The notes under the pieces were generated by a model. That model had not been told where the DNA came from, did not search any database, and saw only the letters and a list, made by a program, of their open reading frames with translations. A DNA stretch of 64,000 bases from Brachionus plicatilis. Its lineage: Eukaryota > Rotifera > Eurotatoria > Ploima > Brachionidae. The position numbers were made by a program, and so were the translations under genes. Below, in pieces: positions 36,115 to 47,598 of the stretch (its first letter is position 1; every line of letters begins with the position of its first letter). Location of the stretch: contig QEOQ01000253.1 of assembly GCA_010279815.1 (NCBI GenBank), positions 101,228-165,227 on the forward strand, given 5' to 3'.

Positions 36115-37409
36115 ATTCAAAGCGAACAATTAACATCTTTAATTAATTTTTTTATTTTAAAGTAGAAGCAAGATTTAATTTAATAAATTTTAAGTTTTAA
36201 AATAATTTTTAAAAAGTTTATTTCCTTAAAAATGTTTTGTACTCTGTCAAAAAATGTGACAATAAATTGGCCCCCATATAGCATTTTCGGTCCAAATTTC
36301 TTCCTTTAATAGAAATGGTAAGAAATGTTGAAATTTTTCAAATTTCTCTAGTGTTGGTAATCGACTCCAATCGATTGACAAAATTTATGATTCGATTTAT
36401 TTTTTTTGTCGAATATTGTATTGGTTAATTTTTTTAAGTCAATTATTAAATTGATTAATTTTTTATAGGTTTTTAAATTGATTTAAAATTTAAGATTCAA
36501 AGCAAAATAAAAAATACCATAAATTGAATAAACCTTTTTTTTTAAACAAAATATTTTTTGCTAATTCCTAACTTTTAATTTCGAGATAAATTAGAAGTTT
36601 TAGAGTCATCCTGAAAAAATTAATCGATTAAAAGCTAGTCGATAATTGAATCTATTTTTGATAATTGCCAACACTAAATTTTTCCTAATAAAATTAATCA
36701 AATATTAAATTAAATAAGAAGCCAATATTAAATTTTTCTTTCCAAAATTCTCATTTTTTTTGCCATAAGCATTTAGGAATGATTTTACTAAAAGTTACGT
36801 ATTTTAATGTAAGCTTACGTTTTTTTTTCGCTAAATTACATATCTTTACCGACAAACATTTACGTTAGATTTCATAAGCTTACTGAAATAGCGTAAATTA
36901 GGTAATCTAGACATTCTCTATTCAAAAGTACAAATTCTACAAATAGTGTTCCCTAAAATTGACGAGTTAAACATGATTTAATTGTATTAATAAATTACAC
37001 TTCACTTCATCATTTATCATTTTAACTAGAATTGTATAATTCATTTGACGATCAACAAAATGAAAACTATTAAAATATAAACAAAATTTTGCTCAGATTT
37101 ATTTTTATCTCCTAGAAGAGAAAATATCAAAAAAGGATAAGACAAAAATAATGTCTTCTTTTTTTACTTCAAATATTTAATTATTAATTGATAAATTCAA
37201 CTAATTATTGAAAAATAAGCTAAAAAATTATTAATTTAAAATTTAATCATTATTTCACAAATTAATCAGTAAAAAAATTGCATAATTACTTTTAATTTAA
37301 AATTAAATTTTAATAATTTTAAATAATTAATTCTTAAATGCAAAATTTTTTAAATTCTAAGTGATTAAAATTAATAAAATTTAAAAAAATTAAGATTATA
37401 ATTTTAAAA
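36115..37409. other. Intergenic before CC2D1
   Basis: Duplicated 3' flank of copy 3 up to about 36266, the hAT-like element at 36349-36676, then a cluster of TTACGT-type words (about 36795-36900) like that at 29330-29460. Nothing coding seen. Confidence 0.5.
36349..36676. mobile_element. hAT-like MITE, TAGTGTTGG family, copy 1 (328 bp)
   Basis: Ends TAGTGTTGGTAATCGA and TAATTGCCAACACTA are inverted. Flanks AATTTCTC and AATTTTTC form an 8-bp duplication with one mismatch. TAGTG ends plus an 8-bp duplication fit hAT. Internal sequence matches the copy at 45554-47077 (for example GCTAATTCCTAACTTTTAAT). Confidence 0.8.
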
Positions 37410-39507
37410 ATGGATGATTTGGACTTAGGGGATCGTAATTCTCAAAACATTTTTTTTTCAAACCAATCTTACCATTGTTTTTAGTTTCCCAAATCGATAT
37501 GCCAGGAATTATTGAAATTCCAATTTCACACGATATACCAAGAACTACACTAGATTCACTGATGCAAGTAAAAAATGAATTTGTTCAAAAATTGGAAGAG
37601 GCAAATGCTAAAAATGACACAAGCAAAAAAAGACGATACCAAAGGCAGCTTAAGGTATTTTAATCTGTTTTCTACCATTTATTTATTCACGCCATTCAAA
37701 AAGCAATTTGAAGACGCTATAAAAGCAACAAAGGAAGGAAAAGTATTTAATTATTCGGATTTAGTCGTTCCACCTGGTTTTGCGCAGATTCCTTTACAAA
37801 GCGACGGAAGACCGATTCTAAATGCATCTCTGCCCAACCGAACCAGCGCAGTTCCAAACAAACCGGCTCCAAAAATAGCAAGAAATGAGGAGAAATACGA
37901 CAATGTGAATGACGAAGCCGGGGATGATTTACTTGAACAACTCAGTAAAGAGATTGATGATGATGATGATGATTTAGGAGGTGATCATTTGGATTTCGAA
38001 GATGACCATCTTAATAGAAAATTAAATTCTCTGATGCCCAACATTAAAAAAATGTTGCCTAAAGATCATGTCATGGATGATGACTTTGAAAAAAAACTAG
38101 CTGCCTTTAGACCTCCAGATTTTGATGATATTAAACCTATTAGACAAAATTTAAATAAAGACTCAATCAATACTGCTAATGTTCCACAACCTCAGATAAA
38201 GCCTGCACTAGAGACAAAAAAATCACCTTCTAAAAAATCTAATTCCAGCAAGGAATTAAACATTTTAGAGGAACGTCAACGATTGTTCAAAGAAGCGGCT
38301 TTGGAAGCAAAAAAACAAGGAAATATAAATGTGGCTCTTGCTTATTTAAGAAATGCCAAAGGCTTCGATTCAATGATAGTAGCGGCCGAAAATGGCTTAA
38401 CTTTGGACATGAAAAATGTAATTATAAACTTGTCGAATAGTCAATTTGGCTATTTTTTTTAACTAATTGATCTTTTAATAAAAAAAAAACCACCTTTCTG
38501 AAAATTTTAAAAACTAGCAAAGGAACAGATAATTTCAATCATTGTTAATTATTAATTTGTTTTAAAAATACCAGTCTTATTTATTTAATTAATCGTTGAA
38601 TGATAGAATTTCGAAAATAGGTTTGGTTGTTCAGACTTAAGTCCAAAAATAATAAAAAAAAATTTATGAATTAAATAAATAATTAGGCTTTTTATCGCTT
38701 CCTCAAATAATATTAACTTTACGTATTTCTATTTTTCACAAATACAAGGAGATAAACTTTGAAAAAAAAGTATTTTTTATATTTAAGAAGTAATTTTAAA
38801 AAAGAAGGCTTTCTTATTTATTAAAAAATTTATTACAATTATATTATTTATTAATGAATCTTAAATTTGTTTCGTACAAAATATTAAAAGTAAAAGAAAA
38901 TTTTCTTTTTAATTTTTTAATATTTTTAATAAATTAATTTAAAAATTTTCGATGAAAAATGAAATTAAAAAAAGTTTACTTTTCAATTTTATTTATTAAT
39001 ATATGCTTCATAAAAAAATTTTTGATCTTTCTGATAATTAATCTTGTTCTTAACTATATAATTCCATATTTAATGAAATTCTTTATTTAAATCATAAATA
39101 GCTTATTTGTGAAAAAAAAATTCCAATTTTTATATGATTTGATATTTCATTTAATTCAGCAAATAAATATCAATCAATAAAAAAATGTTCTTATAATTTA
39201 CAATTTGACTCGACATTCTTCAAAATTTTACAGCTGTCAAATTAGGCATTTTGTGATTTGTATTTTTTTAAGATTCCAGTTCCTCCACAATTGCAAGATA
39301 AAGTATCTCCTTCGAAAAAAAATGTCCAAATTAAAGATGAAAAAATGTATCAAGTTATTTTAAATGATGAACCGCTAACTGGCGATCGAACTTCGATTTA
39401 TCAGCGCTTAATGAATGATTTAAGAGAACAAATAAAAATAGCAACAGACAATTTTAAGCAATATACTCAAATGGGAGATGTAAACAATGCAAACAAGTTA
39501 TTCAATA

Positions 39508-39539
<32 letters not shown>

Positions 39540-40399
39540 TTAGATTTAATAAAATTGCTAAAGATAGCATTAAAGACTTGGATGCTTTAAAGACAGCTTT
39601 TTCTAGAGGTGAAGATGTACCATTGTACCACTATGAAAAGCGTACATATCAAACGATTGATTGCAACTCGGATTTGACCGACAACGATTTGGATTTGAGC
39701 ATTATTAGGGCAGTAAATTTGCCATTGCCTAAGGATTTTGACGAAAAGCATATGACAACTTATGTTAAATTTGAATTTCCGTATCCACCGGTAAATTTAT
39801 TAGTCTTTTTTTTGTTTTTTAACTATTTTATTTTGAAGGAATCTTTACAAACTGACAAAACCTCAAAAATTTCTGGCACTCTTAATCCAGGTAAACGGTA
39901 AAGTTATTCTATATTCATTGTAATATTTTATTTTACATTTGTAGAATTTAACCAAAATTTTAAAATACAGATTCAGAGAAAACAGACAAAATTTTGTAGA
40001 CTAATGAATCGAAAAGAACTAAAATTTGAAATTTATTACAAAGCGTATTTTTGAATTTTAAACTTTAATTCTAAAGTTAATTTTTTAAAATTTTTTCTAG
40101 AGGTTTTCTAAAAGGAGATAAATTGCTTGCTACAAGTTTGGTCAAATTGCAGCAATTGGAAAATTCGGCTACTATTCATGACGCATTTGATGTAAGCTTA
40201 ACATAAACAGAAAATTTGAGTATGTTTAAAATTTTGAATATTTAAGTTGCTCGAAGGACGCCGACAAATAGGTGGAAAATTGGAAGTAAAAATTAGAATT
40301 CGGGAGCCCTTAGCGCACAAAAAAGTCCACGAACTTGAACTAAGATGGCTGATAATAGATAAATTTAAAATTGACAACAAAGATACCGTGTTATTATAA
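37410..40399 (+). CDS. CC2D1: CC2D1/Lgd-like protein, short form (DM14 repeats plus C2)
   Basis: Model: join(37410..37434,37485..37654,37704..38417,39273..39496,39544..39790,39839..39890,39945..40044,40101..40191,40247..40399), 591 residues, all junctions in phase. CC2D1 proteins bind ESCRT-III/CHMP4 through DM14 repeats and act in endosomal sorting and Notch trafficking; the C2 binds phospholipid. Seen: DM14-like repeat at about 20-90 (QRQLK|QFEDAIKATKEGK, VVPPGF); aspartate run (EIDDDDDDLGG); second DM14 (LEERQRLFKEAALEAKKQGN, LRNAKGFD); C2 region from about 395 to the end (KFEFPYPP, GFLKGDKLL, GGKLEVKIRIREP). Vertebrate CC2D1A has four DM14 repeats and about 150 residues after C2; both extras are absent. 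The first exon is only 25 nt, so an upstream start is possible. Confidence 0.88.
38418..39272 (+). other. Long intron 3 of CC2D1
   Basis: 855 bp of AT-rich sequence between GTAATT and TTTTTTAAG. No ORF or element recognised. Confidence 0.6.
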
Positions 40400-42625
40400 A
40401 AATTTTATTAAACATTTTTAATTTTACATTTATTTTTAATTTGAAAATTAATAAATTAAATTTTTTACAATTTTTCGAAAAGAAATAAGCGTTAAAATAA
40501 ATTTCCTTACCCTTATGTTTTTTTTCTCCAAAGGGGCTGGGCGGACTTGATAGGGTAATATTATATTCTTTGATTGGGAAAAAATTTTTAATCTTAATGT
40601 ATTAATTCTTTTACAAATAAAAAATTTTAAATTAATTTTTTATTATTTTAACTTATAACGAATACAAAAATTATTTTATTTATAAAAAATATATTTGTGT
40701 ACAACGTCACTACGCCTGAAAAATTTCTATCTTAGCTATGAAATATTTCGATCTTTAGAAATTTAAAAAAGTACTTAAATTTAAAAAAAATCGAATGAGC
40801 TTGAAGATGCCAAAATCAACTAAAACCAAGCAAAGGGCAACAGTCCACTGATATGCCTTCTTTTAAATTTTTCAAAGAATATGTCGTTGTATAAGTTTTT
40901 AAATTATAAATTTTTCAAATAAAAACTGAACTGAGTTTTAATTTCAAGAATTAAATGAAATTAAATTTTAAGGAAACCGAACTAAAATCTAGAAATCTAA
41001 TTTTTTTTATTTTCTAGTTAAAAATTATTTCTGTCAATGCAGCATAGTGCTACAAACACTGTTACATTACTGTATTTCATCGTATAGAAGTAACCAAAAT
41101 AGAAGAAACTTGCTAGTATTTAAGTCAGAAATTTTAAGTCAGAAAATGTCTAGTTCAGTAAGCATTTTAGAAAATCAATTTAATGATACAGCCGATGACG
41201 CTGAAGCATTACCGAAAAACAAAAGAAGTTCTTCCTAAACTTATGAATATCTCCAAGAATGTGAATCATTGAAAGAGTTTAAAAGATTAATTATAAACCT
41301 CTAATTTGATAAAATTACCTGGAATTTTCATGCATCTAACCGACTCGCCAACAGCCATAAACACGTGTAAAATTGCAAAAATCTCAAAAAAAGGTGCAAA
41401 AAAACAATATATTTCGAAGAATATTCTCAAAGAGTGGACAATCGAGCGTTCGCCTAAGTTAACTTTAACTGATCCAATAACGCACGAAGTCAAGTCTGTA
41501 CAAAATTTGAATCAAAAATTTTTCAACGATTTTCCTTTAATTGAGAATTCAGATTTAGTCGGTGTGTACTAATGGAATTGTCAAAAAAAAAATATTATTC
41601 ATTTGAAAGAAGACAATTGTTTTTATATCAACGCAGACCAATAAAAGGATATTGCCAAAGAAGTATGTAAGTTTTTCAATCAAAAATGGGAAAAAATGGG
41701 AAAATTTCGACAAAATAAAACCCAATCTTCAAACGCTCTTCGAAAACGCATAGAATCCGATGAGTTCCAGGAAGAAGAATATGTTCCAAAAATAGCGAAG
41801 AAAGAAACAAATCGTGTGATTAAATGAAGAAAAGACGTTACTGGGCTTGTCCAAACAAATGTGTAAAAAAATTGTGGCTGAAGTATGAAAAAATTTTTTG
41901 TTTAATTTTTATTGACATTTTAATTAATTTGGTGTCAATTAAAAAATAAAAGTGTTTTTTTATTTTTATGTTATTTTTTATTTTTTGTGGTGATTTTAAT
42001 AAAATTGGAGAAAAAACTTAAAAATTTGTGGTATATGAATTAATTTTCTCGAAAAAAAAAAAAAATTTCTCTTATTTGAGTTAATTTTTTGGAGTGGAAA
42101 ACTTTCGAACAAAATAAAACCTTTGTGGTGATCGAACTTTCTTTTATTTGAGGAAAAACGGTAATTGATAAAATCTGCAAAATTTTACCAATCAATCACG
42201 TGCAAAAATCCTTATATATCTGAATATTTTATTATTTCAAATAATTAAATATTCGCTCTCAAACCCCGTTTGAACAAATTTTAAAATTGGTCGTTTTTTA
42301 GTCTTATAAAGCAAAGAATATTAAGAAATTATCTTAAAACCAAAGAGGTTATATATATTTGTTATTTATCGATCAATCCTTATTTAGCTTTATAATAATT
42401 TATTTTTTTAACAATTAAAAAATTAACAAATTTGATTTGTTTTAAAGTCTTAGTGAATGAATTTAAAAGAATTAAAATAAAAAATTAAATAAATAAATTA
42501 TCTAAATAAAATCTTTTCTTTATTTTGAAGTCATCAGCACCCTTAAGCTTAGGTGTTTGAAAAAATTAATATTTTTTGAAAAATTGTTTATTTGAAAAAA
42601 AATCAATAAAAATATTCAGCTAAAA
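40400..42625. other. Intergenic with degenerate repeat ORF
   Basis: Apart from the decayed coding region listed at 41146-41827, this is AT-rich. A stretch at about 42060-42160 ending GAGGAAAAACGG looks like a transposon end, but no matching inverted end was found on the left. Confidence 0.45.
41146..41827 (+). pseudogene. Decayed ORF of an unidentified repeat or gene
   Basis: A run of overlapping plus-strand fragments in shifting frames: MSSSVSILENQFNDTADDAE, ending in stop; then YEYLQECESLKEFKRLIINL; then TDSPTAINTCK, KKGAKKQYISKNI, THEVKSVQNLNQKF; then KRIESDEFQEEEYVPKIAKK. Coding-like composition and lysine-rich segments, but several frame breaks and stops. It may be the N-terminal part of a zinc-finger (FLYWCH/MULE-like) transposon protein; I cannot confirm a family. 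Confidence 0.35.
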
Positions 42626-43852
42626 ATGGACTATAGAATTAATCAGTCGGATTACTATTATGACGAAACTCGCGAACCAGAAGTAACTGTAATTGAATCT
42701 AGTGCAGATATAATCACTAACCAAGGTCTGCCAGTTATTTGTTGCTTGAGTCTTTGCCTCACAATATTATGTGCTGGAATTCTATCAAAGCCAGTATTTA
42801 AAGGAACATTCTATAGATATCTTTTGTATAGTTCAATTTTTGATTCCATAACTTTAACATCTGTAATGATCCGACCATTACTGAGACGAAATCTAACCGA
42901 AGACATCCATGAGCTTTACTTCTACTGCTTTATAACTTCTTTTTCGGAAACAACAGCCAACTTAATAAAAATTGTGATCAGTCTCGATCGATACAGTAGG
43001 ATGACTTCAACATTTAGACACATATCAAGACGTTCTCCATGTGTACTTTTGTGGTCATGTGTAATTATAAGCTTTTTAATAACAAGTCCGCTTCTTTTTT
43101 ATCATGACTATTTGGAATTTGAATGGTACAAATTGACTTTTTTTGAGCTATCATTAACTAAAAGTGGAAATAGTAATTCAATGGGTTCTCTCATTTTAAT
43201 TAATTCAATAGCAGTCTGTCTGGGCATTTATTCATTGCTTTTATTCTTCAACACTTTACTTAAAAAGGCTATTAACGAAAATTCAAAAAAATTGTTCCAA
43301 GCTCTTGAAATTGAAAAGAAAAAAATCAAGGACATCGTAATAAATATGAGTGATGAAAACCAAGACTTGCACGAAAATGATCAAAGTACAGAAATTAATT
43401 TTGGCAAAAAAATTGTAAATGATAGTAAAAAAGATATTAGCTTAATTGAGTCGAATAGTTTGGCAAAAAGTCCCATGGAGATTGAAAAGTCTAGGCAAAA
43501 ATTGACTGATATGATAATATTTTTGAATTGTATTTATGTAATCGGACACAGCTTAAATATGCTTATGTGCATTAGTGAACAATTAAAAAACTTGTTTGGT
43601 TTTAAAAATTTTAATGTAAAATCAGGTAGTATTACGGATGAGAGCGATATGACCGCGTGGATTTTGGCAATTTCTAATCTTATTTTGTATTGTTCAATGG
43701 GTGTACAATTTTTTGTTTACTTTTATTTTAGCTTAAATTTTAGATATTTTGTCGAAAAATCTTTCAAGAGAACTTTTAGGTGTTTATTTTGCTTATCATG
43801 TTCCATTGACCAGCATGTTCCGGACAAAACCGATATTTTCAAACAAATATGA
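42626..43852 (+). CDS. Class A-like G-protein-coupled receptor, orphan
   Basis: Single-exon, 408 residues. Seven hydrophobic segments: about 33-56, 63-86, 98-122, 138-160, 188-212, 312-336, 350-378. The N-terminus has an NQS glycosylation site and a Tyr/Asp-rich stretch (DYYYDE). Rhodopsin-family marks: a cysteine at the start of TM3 (YFYC), LDRYSRM (DRY) after TM3, and a tryptophan in TM4 (LLWSC). Absent: CWxP in TM6 and NPxxY in TM7 (NLILYCSMGVQFFVYFYF instead). The third intracellular loop is about 100 residues and highly charged. This pattern resembles divergent invertebrate peptide-receptor-like GPCRs. Ligand unknown. Confidence 0.8.
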   Translation: MDYRINQSDYYYDETREPEVTVIESSADIITNQGLPVICCLSLCLTILCAGILSKPVFKGTFYRYLLYSSIFDSITLTSVMIRPLLRRNLTEDIHELYFYCFITSFSETTANLIKIVISLDRYSRMTSTFRHISRRSPCVLLWSCVIISFLITSPLLFYHDYLEFEWYKLTFFELSLTKSGNSNSMGSLILINSIAVCLGIYSLLLFFNTLLKKAINENSKKLFQALEIEKKKIKDIVINMSDENQDLHENDQSTEINFGKKIVNDSKKDISLIESNSLAKSPMEIEKSRQKLTDMIIFLNCIYVIGHSLNMLMCISEQLKNLFGFKNFNVKSGSITDESDMTAWILAISNLILYCSMGVQFFVYFYFSLNFRYFVEKSFKRTFRCLFCLSCSIDQHVPDKTDIFKQI

Positions 43853-45553
43853 ATTTTTTATAATGCTTTAAATGGAGTAAATTTGGTGTGAAAATTTTTT
43901 AAAATAAACGTGCAAAATTTTAATTTAATGCTTTCATTTTAAATAAATTTTGATTTAAATATCAATTATTGGTCTTTGCTTTTATCAAAATATTTAGAAT
44001 TAAGAAATTATTAAGATCAAAGAAAAAAGTTAATTAATTTTTCAAATTTATAAAGTTATTTAGATGACTTTTTACAGTAAATCATATTTGTCTTTGAAGA
44101 TATGTTGATCTTTAATTTTATTTTAAAAATGAAAAGTAGGGTTAAATTTTAGTAAAAATTATAAGTTTTTCTGATCGCAAAAAGACATTTAATTCTACGG
44201 TTAATAAATGGACGTTTTGGTCACAAAATATGTGATCATTGATCTCTGATCACATTTTTTGGTGAACACTTGATCACAATGTCGACATGACCGGAAAAAT
44301 TAAGTTCCAGGAATTCAAAACTTAAGAGCTATCTAAATCTCTTATTTTTGACTTGAAATTCGTAAACTATGTCCTTTAAAACCTTAAATTTCATTTTTTT
44401 TTTGGGAGACTCAAAAAACAATTTTTATACCTAAAAATAACTAAACCTTTAAAAAGTTCTAGTTCTTTCAGAACCTGGTATTTAATGGTAAAATTTGAAT
44501 TTTTTTTAATTATATATAATAAAATGGAATAAATTCGGTTGTCTTTAACATCCAGATCAGGATTTAAAAAATTTTCTAAACAAAATTTGAATCTTGGGAA
44601 TCTTCACTGGAAGTCTGATTATCACAAACGGATGTAAGCGCTTGGGATTGCTGGCCACTTATACCCGTCACATCACCAATCAACTAATTTTAATTCTACT
44701 AATATTCCTTCTTATTTTTCCAGAGTTGTTTTCCAAAATTCCTAAGGGTTTAAAAGTCCGGATTCAGGCTTAAATTTGGGAGTTTTAAACAACTCTGCTT
44801 TTTATCTCCATTTTATAATTATTTAGCTTAAATTCAGTTTTTATTTTTATTTTTAATTTCTAATTTTAAACATTTTTTTGACTTAAAAAATCCGAATCCT
44901 GATTTTAATTTCGTAAAGTGAATTTTTTTAAAAATTTGTTTTGTTTAAATAAAATGATAACGGTTATATTTTTAAAAAACCGATTGAAAATATGAAATCA
45001 GGATCAAAAAAATTTTTTCCAAGTAGTTTTTTTTCGCAAGCGGTATCTTTTTTAATTATAGGGTTATTTTACAATCAATTAAAAAATATATATAATGAGA
45101 TAGGTCTTATATCAATTGATTAATTTTTAGAAAAGAAAATAGAAAAATAGTCAATTCTATATGCACAAAAAAACTTTTCAAAAAAAAGTTGTGTGAGATC
45201 AAAAAACTCTTTTCTTTTCAGATATTGAAAATTATCGGTGCTGGCATTGATGAGTATCGTGAACCTATTGTCTATTAAATATATGAATATACAGAATAGT
45301 GTATACTAGATGTCAAATGTGTATTTCTTATTCACAAAATTTACTCTTAAAGAAAGAATTCGAATATGTTTTATATTTTGTATACGAATATAGAAAGATA
45401 GCTTGCAAATATTACAATAAATATAAAACTATCAAAAATAATTTATTCGAATATTCATCAAAACTACTCTGTTACAGATTCAATTTCAACGCTTATTGTT
45501 TTTAAATTCTAATTCTTAATTTTTGATTTTAAAAACAACATAAAGTTTATAAT
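43853..45553. other. Intergenic after the GPCR
   Basis: No gene. At about 44215-44285 the words GTGATCA and GGTGAACA recur, as in the subterminal repeats of the element at 4136-4822, so this may be a relic of the same family. Confidence 0.4.
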
Positions 45554-47077
45554 TAGTGTTGGTAATCGACTCCAATCGATTGACAAAATTTATAACGTAA
45601 GATGGGGTAATTATTTAATTGGTTAATTGGGGGAGAACTTTTATTTTGTGAAATTGTATGAGAACTATACATCCAAGAGAGAAACGAAGTATCATTCTAA
45701 GTAGCTAACAGGTCAAGGAATCCAGATACATAGTTTTTATTTTTCGTTTGTATACCATTCGTCTTAAAATCGATCAAGTTCGAAAAACTGGTGAAAATCA
45801 ATCAAAAGTATAATTTGATTTACGCGCGATAACTTCGATTCGAAATGAGATTTTGCAAAATTATTTAGCCATTGCTAAGACCAACTAGTAACAACTTCAA
45901 ATTAAGGGACAGAAAGAAAAAAATTTTTTTTTTGAAGCCAAATTCTAAATGGGTTATTTTTAGGGGTAAAACGGTTAAATAAGTTACCATATTTACCCCA
46001 GTTTTTAACAAAATTACCCCAAATTTTAACCACTTTAACTCTTTTACCCCTAAAACATTTATAGGACGTTTTTTTTTGTTACTATGCAAAATTTTATTTA
46101 AAAAACATATTCTTGAAGTCTAGAGAAACAAATTAGAGCGTTTTATTAAAAAATGAGTGCTAAAAAAAGTGAAGAACGACTGCAATATTTTAAATACAGC
46201 GTCAAAAAGTTTAAAAAAACACAAAAAAAAGAAATTTTTTTTGTTTCATTTCTTTAAAAAAAATGCCACGCTTTTATGAAGCTTTGTTTGCCAAGTAGAA
46301 TAAAAAAGAATTAAACACTAGAATTTGTATGTGCTGAATGCTAATAGTAAAAATTCTAAGAAAATTTTCTTGTTTAATTTCTAAAAATTGATTATTAATT
46401 CGTTTTGTTTTTAAATTAATATTTTTCTTATTCAATTGTTTCTAATTTATCCAAGTAGATCAATTTAATTTTTTCTTTCATTTTTACGAGTCGAAAATTA
46501 ATAAAAAAAAAACAAAAATATTACTTTATACTTCTATCTCTCTTAATTTTTTAAAAAACGGCTAATTTGGTGATGTATTGGGGTAAATGAGTGTGGTTTC
46601 GGGGTAATTGTGTGAATTTCCGGGGTAATTTGGATCAATTTAGGGATAATCTAGTTAACCCATTTAACCAAATTAGCCCTCACATATTTAACCACTTGGT
46701 GCAATTTGGTGATTTGAAATTTTGGGGTAAATAAGGGGTTCAGATTCGTGATCCTCGAGTAGAGATCTATCCGAAAAAGCAATAAAAAAAAAATAGGTCA
46801 CCCAATATGGCTATATTACGTTAAATTGATTAATTTTTTTTAGGTTTTTAAATTTATTTAAAATTTAAGATTTAAAACAAAAAATAAAAAATGGCATAAA
46901 TTGAATAAACCTATTTTATTAAAATAAAATATTTTTTGCTAATTCCTAACTTTTAATTTCGAGATAAATTAGAAGTTTTAGAGTCATCTAGAAAAAATTA
47001 TTCAATTAAATAATCGACTAAAAAAAAATTCCTCGATTTAAGGTTAGTCGATTATTGATAATCGATTGCCAACACTA
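45554..47077. mobile_element. hAT-like MITE, TAGTGTTGG family, copy 2, interrupted
   Basis: Left end TAGTGTTGGTAATCGACTCC (45554) and right end ATCGATTGCCAACACTA (to 47077) match copy 1. Flanks TTTATAAT and TTTAAAAT form an 8-bp duplication with one mismatch. Only the first 40 bp and the last 260 bp belong to the MITE; the middle is a separate insertion. Confidence 0.75.
45596..46822. mobile_element. Insert of about 1.2 kb with GGGGTAA/TTACCCC repeats, nested in hAT-like MITE
   Basis: Bounded by ACGTAA and TTACGT where the MITE sequence breaks off and resumes. Internally rich in TTACCCC, GGGGTAAT and TTTAACC words in both orientations near its two halves (about 45950-46050 and 46565-46735), suggesting subterminal repeats of a DNA transposon. 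No transposase frame recognised. Confidence 0.5.
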
Positions 47078-47189
47078 TTTAAAATTATCAAATAAGCGAC
47101 TTAGACACTTAATTAAGTATTTTTAAAAATAAAACTTAGTTCAATTGAATTCACTAAACTAACTACATGTCAGTATTAAAAAAAAAAAG

Positions 47190-47398
47190 AAAATTAAAAT
47201 TCCTTTTATTACATATCCATATATCTTTTCTTTAATTTTGTTTATTTTAATCCTTTTTACTTTATTTTTATGCTTTTTTTTTGTCTAACTTAATTTACTT
47301 TTTTATATTATTTAACTTTATTTTTATTATTTATTTTAATTTTTTTTAATTAATTCCGAGGGAGCTCAAGCTCGGTACAGAAAAACAAATAAATAAAA
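47190..47398 (-). repeat. Dispersed repeat, copy 2
   Basis: Reverse-complement match to 382-575: head CTGTACCGAGCTTGAGCTCC followed by an AATAAA-type tail (read on the minus strand). Lies just downstream of the LENG9-like gene. Confidence 0.55.
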
Positions 47399-47598
47399 TA
47401 AAATTCACTTAACAATATATCCAAAAATAACAAATGGTACAAAGCCTTAATTTTTAACAAAAGCCAAAAATACACAAATATTTTTTTAACTCATTAGTCA
47501 AGAGATGAGTCTCTAATAAATAAAATTTTTAAATAAATGTAGTAAAAAATTGAAATTGTACTATTTGATTATTTTTTTATTAGTTTTACAAAAATTTA

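Noticed and set aside
45950..46740. Telomere-like repeats
   Set aside because: GGGGTAA-type words are irregular, in both orientations and confined to a nested insert, not a tandem telomeric array.
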